Origin: Gemmataceae bacterium
Lineage (GTDB): Bacteria > Planctomycetota > Planctomycetia > Gemmatales > Gemmataceae
Direction of reading: 5' to 3'
DNA: 54,716 nucleotides
Assembly (NCBI GenBank): GCA_022616435.1
Contig: JAKEET010000141.1
Span: 1 to 54,716, forward strand
Within the stretch, counting starts at the first letter, position 1. Every line of letters begins with the position of its first letter. Shown here in pieces: positions 25,204 to 32,347 of this stretch. The notes beneath the pieces were generated by a model. That model was not told the origin of the DNA. It worked only from the letters and a program-made list of their open reading frames with translations, and did no database searches. A program made the position numbers and the translations under genes.

Positions 25204-25530
25204 ATGCATCAGGGAAAGACCTCGGGCAAATCGACCGGCGCTCGTCTGGCGGCGGCGGTTCGCGGCGTGCTCGCCGCGGCTGTCGTGCTGGCCCTGCCCG
25301 CGTTCGCTTTGTCCTCGGTCCTCGCCGCACCGAGTGCGGACCACGAGCTCGTCGTCATCGAACACTCCGATGACGCCGTGGCCAATGGCCTGCACATCCT
25401 GGAACGCCGACCACAGCAGACCCCTGCTGTGCAACACGTCCAGGTGATCGGCAGCGACGACTTTGCTCGGGTCCTGAACGATTGGACCTTCACGAGCAAG
25501 AACAAGCCGAAGCCCTCGCCGAAGGGCTGA
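25204..25530 (+). CDS. Small secreted or membrane-anchored protein of unknown function
   Basis: A 108-aa protein. The start at ATG 25204 has GGAGA five bases upstream; ATG 25192 in the same frame has no such site. Residues 1-15 are polar and basic (MHQGKTSGKSTGARL), then comes a hydrophobic segment to about residue 41 ending ALSSVLAAPSA, with a likely signal-peptidase site after AxA. The mature part is acidic to neutral and ends with Lys/Pro-rich KNKPKPSPKG. I recognise no family. It lies between a glycosyltransferase and a ligase-like gene and is followed by a clear terminator. Confidence 0.65.
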   Translation: MHQGKTSGKSTGARLAAAVRGVLAAAVVLALPAFALSSVLAAPSADHELVVIEHSDDAVANGLHILERRPQQTPAVQHVQVIGSDDFARVLNDWTFTSKNKPKPSPKG

Positions 25531-25939
25531 TGGGTCGATCCGAAGGTTCGGCGCAGGCGGGAGATCGCTCCCGCCTGCCTTCCTTCGACACACACCATTG
25601 AGCGAATTCGGATCGAACTTGCCAATTCGCCGCCTCGCCTCCGAATGTGGGGGGGTGGCGGCGTGAAATCGCCGCAACTGATTGGCCGAATAACTGTTCT
25701 GGCGAAACGTGTGATCCGAAACACTCCTCCCGGAGGACGCTTTCTCGGCCTGGACACCTAAATCCTTCGTGGTCCAGAGTACCGCAAGTCGCGGACCACA
25801 AGCGGGATGTAACTCGCGGTGCTTTCGCGTGCGGTGTCGATCAGCGAATCGAGCGTGCCACCGTGCCGTCCGTGCCAAGTTGGTTCCTCACCCGTCACGG
25901 TCGAGCGCGACCCCCTGACGTGCCCTACCGTGCCTCTCA
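25531..25939. other. Intergenic region before the second ligase-like gene
   Basis: This 409-bp gap starts with the hairpin terminator at 25553-25585 and must contain the promoter of the gene at 25940. I saw no convincing promoter, RNA gene or conserved protein in it. Confidence 0.45.
25553..25585 (+). terminator. Intrinsic terminator after the small secreted protein
   Basis: A perfect 11-bp stem, GCAGGCGGGAG with its complement CTCCCGCCTGC, has a four-base loop (ATCG) and is followed by CTTCCTT. It begins 22 bp after the stop codon. The T-tract is imperfect, but in such a GC-rich genome the hairpin is strong. Confidence 0.7.
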
Positions 25940-28417
25940 ATGAGTTTGCCTGTGGCAGCGGAAACAGCAGTCGCCATTCCTGCGATCGATGCCTCCCGTC
26001 CGGATGGACGTGCATCCGGGGGCACAAGCTGGCAGTGCGCGCTGACAGGGGCCATGGAGGCCATCGTGCTGCTGCTGCTGGTTCTTGCTCCCTGGGCCTT
26101 TGCGGCTGTCCACCCATTGGCGCAGATATGGCTCGCCGGCGGCGTGGCGGTTGTGTTGACGCTCTGGGCCGCCCGATGCCTCACGTCGGGCCTCACGTGG
26201 CACAAATGTCCGGTGTTGATGTGCCTGTGCGGGCTGGCGATCCTCGGCATGTGGCAAATCACTCCCATGCCGGCCGCGCCTCTTTCGTGGCTTTCGCCCG
26301 CCTCGACGAACCTTGCCGCACACCTGATGCCGCAATCCGCGGACACCGCCGTCGAAACCGCTTCGGCAGGCCGGGCCGGGAACACCATCAGCCTCTATCC
26401 GGGCGAGACGCGCCGCCTGGTGTGGCAGCTTGTGGCGGCGGTCGCATTGTTCGCAGCGGTGCGGCAGAACTTCGCGACGCCGGCCGCCCTCCGCCGCCTG
26501 GCCATCGTCGGCACCGTCAACGGCGTGCTGCTGTCGCTGTTCGGTTTGCTGCAGTTCTTCGGCGCGCCGCGGAACATGGTCTACTGGACCATGCCGGCGC
26601 TCGGCGAGGTGTTCGGCCCGTTCATCAACCGCAATCATTTTGCGTTCTATGTCAATATCTGCATCGGTCTGAGCCTGGGGCTGCTGTCGAGGCGCCTACG
26701 AAGCGACCGGCGCGGTTTCCTCGGCGCCATCCTGGCCGACCCGCTGACCCCATGGTTGTTGACCGGCAGCGCCGTGATGCTGACCGCGCTCGCCTTGAGT
26801 CTGTCGCGGGGCGGATTGCTCGCGCTCCTGGGCGCGGTCGCCATGGTTGGGCTGCTGACGCGCCGGAGCGCCTCGACGGCACCGCAACTCTGGCTCGCCC
26901 TGCCCTTGCTCACCTGCGGTTTGCTCATCTGGTTCGGTCTCGATCGCCTCGAGGACCGCTTCGGCGCCTTGTGGCGCGGCGCCGCCATGAGCGACGACCG
27001 CTGGCCGCTATGGAGCCGAACGTCGGTTTGGTTGGCATCGTTTCCCATCTGGGGCGCCGGACTCGGCACGTTTCCATTTCTCGAGCCGGTGTGCCGCCCT
27101 CCGCGGAGCGGGATCGATTTCACGTATGACCATGCCCACAACGAGTATCTCGAACTCTTGCTCGAAGGCGGCGTGCTTGGGCTGGGGCTTGTCCTGGCCG
27201 CGGGCTCATTCCTCGTGCGAAACTGCCTGCGCGGCTGGCGACGCGAACAGTCCACGCCCAGCGGCGACCTCATCGTCGGCGGGCTGATCGGCTGTGTGGC
27301 CGTCGGTCTGCACAGCTTCGTGGACTTCGGCCTGCACATCCCGGCGGTGACGGTTTTGCTTGTCGTGCTCGCCGCGCAATTGAGCGGCGTCGGCGACGGC
27401 GCGGAACATCCAACGCGAGCACACCACGGGGGCAAAGCACTGGCGGTGCTGGCCGCCGCGGCGCTGGTGCTCGTGGGCTGGACCGTGTGGCGGCACTTTC
27501 GGCAGCTCGACCACGCCGAACGTTATCGGCTCGCGGCCAGGGAATGCGAGAGCTTGCCGCAACCCGACGCGCTGGCCAGACGCGTTTCGTACTTGCGCGC
27601 CGCAACGGTCTTGGCCCCCGACGACGCCGCGGCCCATCTTCGTTTGGTCGACGCGCTGCTTCAGCGCTCGGAGGATCATGCCGACGCTGTTCCGGCCCAC
27701 ACGGTTCCGCCGGAGGCCGTCCGGCACGCCCTGCGCGCTCGCGATCTGTGTCCCATGTGGGACCAGCCCCATCTGCGGCTCGCCGCCATCACGCGCGGGC
27801 CGGAGGCGGCGGAGACACCCCGGACCCATCTCGAGCGGGCGGCGTTCCTGGCGCCTTACGACGGCCGGGTGTGGTACTTGCTTGGCCTGGACCAGCTGCA
27901 AGCCGGACAGCCGAACAAGGCTTGGACTTCGTGGCGAGAGTCCCTGGCGTGCTCCGATGAGCGCCTGGATGAGATTCTCCGGCAGGCATTGATGCACGAA
28001 TCCGCAGCTGCGGTCGCCGAGAGGCTGTTTCCTCCCGATCCAGAACTCCTCTATCGGGCGGCAGTTCGACTGGAGCGGGACCGGGCGGATGGCGAACGTC
28101 GCCGGCCGTTTCTGCTCCGGGCGTTGCAGCTGGTGGAGTCAGCTGGAAGCCAGGATGTCGCGATGCTGCGGCTCAAGGGCCGCATCCAGCTGTCGCTGGC
28201 CCGGCATGCCGCAGCCCTCGAAACCCTGAACGACTTGCTGTGGATGGCGCCGAACGACGCGCCCTTGCGGCTTGAGGTTGCAGACCTCCTGCGGCGCGAA
28301 GGCAAACTCCACGATGCGCGGCGTCAGCTGGCGATCGTCGTGCAGCAGGATCCAGGCAACACGGAAGCCGCGCGCTTGCTGGAAGCCATCGTTCATGAGA
28401 TGGCGACGCGCGAGTGA
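25940..28417 (+). CDS. O-antigen ligase-like membrane protein with C-terminal TPR-like domain
   Basis: An 825-aa protein. About ten to twelve transmembrane helices occupy residues about 35-510. The Wzy_C/WaaL signature is clear near residue 397 (DHAHNEYLELLLEGGVLGLG), preceded by WGAGLGTFPFLEP. From about residue 520 the protein is soluble and helical, with repeated Ala/Leu-rich TPR-like pairs (for example LAPYDGRVWYLLGLDQLQAG). Such TPR tails occur on some ligases of surface glycans and glycoproteins. It is the second ligase-like protein in the window, separated from the first by 21 kb, and may act on a different glycan or carrier. Confidence 0.85.
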   Translation: MSLPVAAETAVAIPAIDASRPDGRASGGTSWQCALTGAMEAIVLLLLVLAPWAFAAVHPLAQIWLAGGVAVVLTLWAARCLTSGLTWHKCPVLMCLCGLAILGMWQITPMPAAPLSWLSPASTNLAAHLMPQSADTAVETASAGRAGNTISLYPGETRRLVWQLVAAVALFAAVRQNFATPAALRRLAIVGTVNGVLLSLFGLLQFFGAPRNMVYWTMPALGEVFGPFINRNHFAFYVNICIGLSLGLLSRRLRSDRRGFLGAILADPLTPWLLTGSAVMLTALALSLSRGGLLALLGAVAMVGLLTRRSASTAPQLWLALPLLTCGLLIWFGLDRLEDRFGALWRGAAMSDDRWPLWSRTSVWLASFPIWGAGLGTFPFLEPVCRPPRSGIDFTYDHAHNEYLELLLEGGVLGLGLVLAAGSFLVRNCLRGWRREQSTPSGDLIVGGLIGCVAVGLHSFVDFGLHIPAVTVLLVVLAAQLSGVGDGAEHPTRAHHGGKALAVLAAAALVLVGWTVWRHFRQLDHAERYRLAARECESLPQPDALARRVSYLRAATVLAPDDAAAHLRLVDALLQRSEDHADAVPAHTVPPEAVRHALRARDLCPMWDQPHLRLAAITRGPEAAETPRTHLERAAFLAPYDGRVWYLLGLDQLQAGQPNKAWTSWRESLACSDERLDEILRQALMHESAAAVAERLFPPDPELLYRAAVRLERDRADGERRRPFLLRALQLVESAGSQDVAMLRLKGRIQLSLARHAAALETLNDLLWMAPNDAPLRLEVADLLRREGKLHDARRQLAIVVQQDPGNTEAARLLEAIVHEMATRE

Positions 28418-28740
28418 CCGGCGGAGTGACCGGCGGCGGTCATCTACAATTTGCGCAACCTTCATCAGTCATCAACAGTTGCCGCGTATGTTAGTGCCGC
28501 ATTGGCGGCAGAACCCATGACGGTGCCCTGACATTCACGCCTGCCCGATCCATGCGCCTCGACGGCGTCCACTCGGAGTCGGTGTCCCCGCGGTAACGGG
28601 GTCCGGTCGCGGCTGGTCGTGCTCGTTGTTATCCCGGGCGGAATGCCCGGTCTTCCCTGCGTGTGCCAGGGCGTCAGCACCGGTTGCGCCGGGTGCGGGG
28701 TACGTTTCGGTCCTCTTATTCTTCTTTGGAGGTTTCGACC
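28418..28740. other. Intergenic leader of the beta-helix protein gene
   Basis: This 323-bp gap starts with a direct repeat (GAGTGACCGGCG twice around the previous stop) and a small hairpin at 28427-28442 without a T-tract. A second short hairpin, CCGGGC-GGAAT-GCCCGG, lies at 28634-28650. The ribosome site GGAGG for the next gene is at 28728-28732. No RNA gene or known riboswitch was recognised. Confidence 0.45.
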
Positions 28741-30279
28741 ATGGTTGGCACGTTCATTCGAAATCTATTCCGCCGCCAGGCCAAGTCCCCGGCCCTGGAG
28801 CGGCTGAACCGATTCACCCCTCGCCTCGAAGGCCTGGAAGGCCGCTGGGTGCCGGCGACCCTGAATGTGGGGAGCGGGCAGGCCTTTGCGACGCTCGGCG
28901 CGGCTCTGGCCGCCGCCCAGGCCAATGACACGATCCAGGTTTTTAGCGGCACGTACCAGGAAACGCTGAACATCGACAAGAACGGCATCAAGCTCACGGA
29001 GAAGCCGGGCGAGACCGCCATCATCACCGCGCCTCCGGACACCGATCCGAGCGAGGCGATCATCGACGTCACTGGCATCAAGGTCAAGATCGAGGGCTTC
29101 GAGATCGACGGCAGCACCAACGGCGACGGCGACGTGCACGCCGGCATCCGCATCCTCAATGGCGGCTCGGCCACCATTCGCAACAACGTCATCCATGGCC
29201 TCAGCGGCGCCAACGATCCCGCCTTCGGCATCGGCATCCAGGTCGGCGCCAGCGATGTGACCGGCGCCGCCGGCAAGGGCGCCGCCTGGATCGACTGGAA
29301 TGCGGTCCACGACTATCTCGGCGCCGGCGTCTTGGTCGATGGGAACGCTTCGTCGGCGACGATCAAGGACAACACCATCACCGGCAGCGGGGCCACGGCA
29401 ACGACCGTGCAATACGGCGTGCAAATCAGCCGCACCGCCAGCGGCCGCGTCGAGTTCAACGACATCACGAACAACAACTTCGGCGATGAGTTCGTCACCT
29501 CCGCCGGCGTGCTCGTCTTCGAGACGACCGCCAAGACCGTCGTCGCCCGCAACTACGTCGAGAACAACCAGACCGGCATCTACCTGTTCACGGTCGGCAA
29601 CGGCCAGGTCCTCAACAACGACGTGGTCGGCGGCGATTACGGCATCTCCGTCGAGGAATTCTCGTTCAACAACCTCGTCAAGGGCAACGACGTCTGCAAC
29701 GCCGGCGTCGACGGCATCGGCGTTTACGACTCCTCGAACAACCAGATCAAGAGCAACGACGTCCACGGCAGCGGCGACACCGGCATCTACCTGCAGAATG
29801 CCGACGCCAACGAGCTGTTCTGCAACGACCTCGAGAACAACGCCGGCAACGGCATCTACCTGTTCGCCTCCTCCAACAACACGCTGTGGGACAATGAAAC
29901 CGAGAACAACGGCGCGAACGGCATCCTCATCGAGGAAGGCGGCCACAACACCATCACCTTCACCGCATCCGCCTACAACTCGGTCGATGGCATCCATCTG
30001 CTCAACACGGTGTGCAATACTATCCAGCTGAGCGTCATCGCCAACAACGGCGACCATGGCATCGCCCTCTACAACGCCGACGGCACGACGATCCGCTACA
30101 ACATCATCATCGGCGACATCTTCGTCAGCGCCGATTCGACAGACGTCAGCATCTTCGCCAACTACGTCTCGGAAGGCGTCCTCGAGGAAGAGGTCGCGTC
30201 GGGCGCCGACGTCGCGACCGAGGATTGGCTCAACAGCGTCGCCGACGCCGACGCCGAAACCGCCGAGCTGGCGACCTAA
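28741..30279 (+). CDS. Secreted right-handed parallel beta-helix repeat protein
   Basis: A 512-aa protein. It starts with an Arg-rich stretch and the motif LEGLEGRWVPA (29-39), like the planctomycete LEDR-type N-terminus. No hydrophobic signal peptide is visible. From about residue 50 it is made of short repeats with NN-x-IxxN turns and Gly-Ile-x-(L/V) strands (for example TGIYLFTVGNGQVLNNDV), typical of PbH1 pectate-lyase-like helices. The C-terminus is acidic and Ala-rich. Many such proteins bind or cleave polysaccharides, but no catalytic site was identified. ATG 28741 has GGAGG eight bases upstream and was preferred to an upstream in-frame extension. Confidence 0.85.
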   Translation: MVGTFIRNLFRRQAKSPALERLNRFTPRLEGLEGRWVPATLNVGSGQAFATLGAALAAAQANDTIQVFSGTYQETLNIDKNGIKLTEKPGETAIITAPPDTDPSEAIIDVTGIKVKIEGFEIDGSTNGDGDVHAGIRILNGGSATIRNNVIHGLSGANDPAFGIGIQVGASDVTGAAGKGAAWIDWNAVHDYLGAGVLVDGNASSATIKDNTITGSGATATTVQYGVQISRTASGRVEFNDITNNNFGDEFVTSAGVLVFETTAKTVVARNYVENNQTGIYLFTVGNGQVLNNDVVGGDYGISVEEFSFNNLVKGNDVCNAGVDGIGVYDSSNNQIKSNDVHGSGDTGIYLQNADANELFCNDLENNAGNGIYLFASSNNTLWDNETENNGANGILIEEGGHNTITFTASAYNSVDGIHLLNTVCNTIQLSVIANNGDHGIALYNADGTTIRYNIIIGDIFVSADSTDVSIFANYVSEGVLEEEVASGADVATEDWLNSVADADAETAELAT

Positions 30280-30288
30280 AGAGATCGC

Positions 30289-30334
30289 GCCGTCCACTCG
30301 TCGCGATGGCATTCGTCGCGACGGCATGGACGGC
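30289..30334. terminator. Possible hairpin after the beta-helix gene
   Basis: GCCGTCCA at 30289 pairs with TGGACGGC ending at 30334, enclosing two copies of GTCGCGA. It lies ten bases after the stop. There is no T-tract, so it may protect the mRNA end rather than terminate transcription. Confidence 0.4.
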
Positions 30335-30454
30335 GTCCGGGGGCGCAATGGAGCAAGGCGTGGACAGCGTTTGACTGCGGCGGGCCTTGCGGCGGTCCGG
30401 CCCCCCGTTTCAGGGTGCGCAACACGGAAACGGGAAGGGGCAGGAAATGCGCCG

Positions 30455-31207
30455 ATGACTGATCGGCTCCCATCTCCTGGCATGAGCATGCTCACGACCT
30501 GGCTGATGGCGGCGCTGGCCAGCGCCAGCTGGGCGCAAACGCCTGCCGAGATCCCGGAAGTCGCGCGGATCCCGGAAGCGGTGCGCCAGCGCGCCGTCGC
30601 CGCCACGGTCCGCGTCGCCGCTGCCAAGAGCGATGGGCTCGGCGTGATCGTGGGCAGCAGTGGTCCGTCGTTCTACATCCTGACCGCCGCTCACGTCGTG
30701 GAAGGGGCCGACACCGTGACCGTCGAGGCGCTCGATCCCGGCGCTGGCAAAACGGTCCGGCGCTTCGCGGGCGTTCGCGTGCTGGCGCGGACCAAGGATG
30801 GGACCGATCTGGCCCTGCTGCGGTTGACTGCGCCCGCCGACGCGCTCGCGTCGCTGCGCGTGTGTCCGCCAGGGACCGCCCCCAGGGCAAGACAGTTTCC
30901 GGCCCTCGCCCTGGCCTCGACCGCGGCGACCGCAATGGGCCGGTGCGAGCCGGTCACGGTCGCCGGGCGGGTCAAGGTGCGCCGGCCCGGCGCCGAGCAC
31001 GCGGTCCTGTGCTGGGAGATCAACCGCCGGCCCCTGCAAGGCGACTCGGGCGCCGCCCTGGTGGACGAGCGCGGCCGGGTCATCGGCATCTGCAGCGGCG
31101 CCAGCGGCAAGAAGGGATACTTCGCTCACCTCGAATCGATTCACGACTTCTTGCGCGCGCAAGGGTTGCGCTGGCTTTTTGAAGCCCCCACGTCCCAGAA
31201 TCGATGA
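30455..31207 (+). CDS. Secreted trypsin-like serine protease
   Basis: A 250-aa protein with a signal-peptide-like N-terminus (hydrophobic segment ending ASASWAQ near residue 28). The protease triad is complete: H80 in LTAAHVV, D118 in DGTDLALLRL and S198 in GDSGAAL. The fold is a short chymotrypsin-like domain as in Do/S1C proteases, but no PDZ domain follows. ATG 30455 is preceded by AGGAA; ATG at 30482 would also give a signal peptide. It lies between two presumed surface/regulatory genes (beta-helix and sigma factor). Substrates are unknown. Confidence 0.87.
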   Translation: MTDRLPSPGMSMLTTWLMAALASASWAQTPAEIPEVARIPEAVRQRAVAATVRVAAAKSDGLGVIVGSSGPSFYILTAAHVVEGADTVTVEALDPGAGKTVRRFAGVRVLARTKDGTDLALLRLTAPADALASLRVCPPGTAPRARQFPALALASTAATAMGRCEPVTVAGRVKVRRPGAEHAVLCWEINRRPLQGDSGAALVDERGRVIGICSGASGKKGYFAHLESIHDFLRAQGLRWLFEAPTSQNR

Positions 31208-31297
31208 GCCCGGCCCCGGGCGAATTCGGCACGCAACTCCGCAACGGCGGTTGCGCAGCGCTTGAGCAAGCAGTCAACGCAGCACCGGTTCAGCAGC

Positions 31298-31305
31298 AAG
31301 GAGGG
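31298..31305 (+). promoter_or_regulatory. Strong ribosome-binding site of the sigma factor gene
   Basis: AAGGAGGG lies four bases before ATG 31310 and decides this start over an in-frame TTG at 31262. Confidence 0.75.
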
Positions 31306-31309
31306 ACAC

Positions 31310-31954
31310 ATGACGCCGATGGTCGCTCGGGCGCGAACCTTGGAAGCGCCGCCGGACGCGCGCTTCCATGAATTGATGCAACACGTCCGCTCGGGAAGCC
31401 AGGAAGCGGCCGCCGAGCTCGTGCGCCAGTATCAGCCGGTGATCCTGAAGTTTGTCCGCATCCGCCTGTTTCGGCTGCGCTTGCACTACGTGGTGGAGAA
31501 CACCGACATCAGCCAAGCCGTGCTGGCCGATTTCTTCAACGGCGTGACCCGCGGCCAGTTCCACATCGGCAGCCCGGTCGAGCTGGTCAAACTGCTCGTG
31601 CGGATGGCGCGCAACCAGGTCACCGACAAGGCGCGGCGCCACAAGGCCCGCCGCCGCGACAGCGGCCGGCTCGAAACCGGCCTGGCCGACGGCTTTCTCG
31701 ACCAGGTGCAGGACCGCGCCCCCAGCCCGAGCAACATCGTCGCCGGCCACGAGCTGATCCGCAAAATCCTCAGCCGGCTCACCAGCGAAGAGCGGTTCCT
31801 GGCCGACGAGCGGGCCCGCGCCAAGGACTGGGCGACGATCGCCGCCGAGTGCAACAGCACGCCCGAAGCCCTGCGTAAGAAGCTGTTCCGCGCCATCCAA
31901 CGCGTGGCCGGCGAGCTCGGCCTGAACCCGATTCGCTTTCCCGGCCCCATTTGA
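31310..31954 (+). CDS. ECF-type RNA polymerase sigma factor
   Basis: A 214-aa sigma-70-family protein. Region 2 spans about residues 18-100 (FHELMQHVRSGSQEAAAELV and the core-binding segment NTDISQAVLADFF). A basic linker follows (NQVTDKARRHKARRRDSG). Region 4 spans about 145-205, with the helix-turn-helix segment DWATIAAECNSTPEALRKKL. The layout matches the ECF groups expanded in planctomycetes. No anti-sigma gene lies next to it; the protein at 43611-45689 has an anti-sigma-like N-terminus but is 12 kb away. Target promoters are unknown. Confidence 0.87.
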   Translation: MTPMVARARTLEAPPDARFHELMQHVRSGSQEAAAELVRQYQPVILKFVRIRLFRLRLHYVVENTDISQAVLADFFNGVTRGQFHIGSPVELVKLLVRMARNQVTDKARRHKARRRDSGRLETGLADGFLDQVQDRAPSPSNIVAGHELIRKILSRLTSEERFLADERARAKDWATIAAECNSTPEALRKKLFRAIQRVAGELGLNPIRFPGPI

Positions 31955-32001
31955 ACCGAGCCGGCAGGCACGTGGAGCGGGCGTACGGGAGGAAGCGAAA
32001 T

Positions 32002-32035
32002 CCCTCGCTTACGCTTCATCCCTCGCTTACGCTTC
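32002..32035. repeat. Tandem pair of CCCTCGCTTACGCTTC elements
   Basis: Two identical 16-bp units at 32002-32017 and 32020-32035, two bases apart, with GGGTT after the second. They lie 48 bp downstream of the sigma factor stop in non-coding DNA. Confidence 0.85.
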
Positions 32036-32121
32036 GGGTTGGTGCAGCAACACGGTGCATGGCGACATGGCACAGGATTGCGTTCCTGTCGTGCCTGCCG
32101 CACAACTCGGCGAGATTCAGA

Positions 32122-32168
32122 AGCCTTCCCGGTCCCAGCGACGCTGAGGATCGGGAGGGCTTTTTTTT
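32122..32168 (+). terminator. Intrinsic terminator downstream of the sigma factor
   Basis: A 14-bp stem pairs AGCCTTCCCGGTCC (32122-32135) with GGATCGGGAGGGCT (32148-32161), with two G-U wobbles only. Eight or more T follow directly. This is the clearest terminator in the window. Confidence 0.9.
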
Positions 32169-32178
32169 GCGCGATGTG

Positions 32179-32250
32179 GTAGGACAGGATTTCCGTTCCC
32201 GTGCCAGTCGCGTCTTCAATCAACGGGACAGGAACGGGATCCTGTCCTAC
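32179..32250. repeat. GGACAGGA-family inverted repeat
   Basis: GTAGGACAGGATTTCCGTTC at 32179 is mirrored by GGAACGGGATCCTGTCCTAC ending at 32250, giving a hairpin with about 20-bp arms. The same GGACAGGA / TCCTGTCC ends recur at 43566-43587 and three times at 48665-48746. Confidence 0.8.
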
Positions 32251-32267
32251 GTGGCTACGACTGATTC

Positions 32268-32304
32268 AACAAGAAAGGGCCCACCCCGCGAACGGGGTGA
32301 GCCC
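32268..32304 (-). terminator. Intrinsic terminator of the lamin-tail gene
   Basis: On the - strand, GGGCTCACCCCG (32304-32293) pairs with CGGGGTGGGCCC (32288-32277) around a TTCG tetraloop with one wobble pair, followed by TTTCTTG. It lies about 44 bp after the stop of the gene at 32348-37399. Confidence 0.85.
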
Positions 32305-32347
32305 TGGTTCTCACACGTCGCCATGTTGGGCGGCCATCTGGCGTGGA

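Larger units (their letters stand above)
31955..32347. other. Convergent intergenic region with terminators and repeats
   Basis: This 393-bp gap lies between the sigma factor and the convergent lamin-tail gene. It contains, in order, a duplicated CCCTCGCTTACGCTTC element, an intrinsic terminator for the + strand, a GGACAGGA-family inverted repeat, and an intrinsic terminator for the - strand. No coding sequence is supported. Confidence 0.7.

Noticed and set aside
28418..28740. Riboswitch upstream of the beta-helix gene
   Set aside because: Only short hairpins are present, and no known riboswitch core could be matched.
28765..30627. A 620-codon open frame on the - strand
   Set aside because: It is antisense to the beta-helix gene, and its Val/Asp/Gly-rich sequence arises from the NN and GI codons of the real gene.
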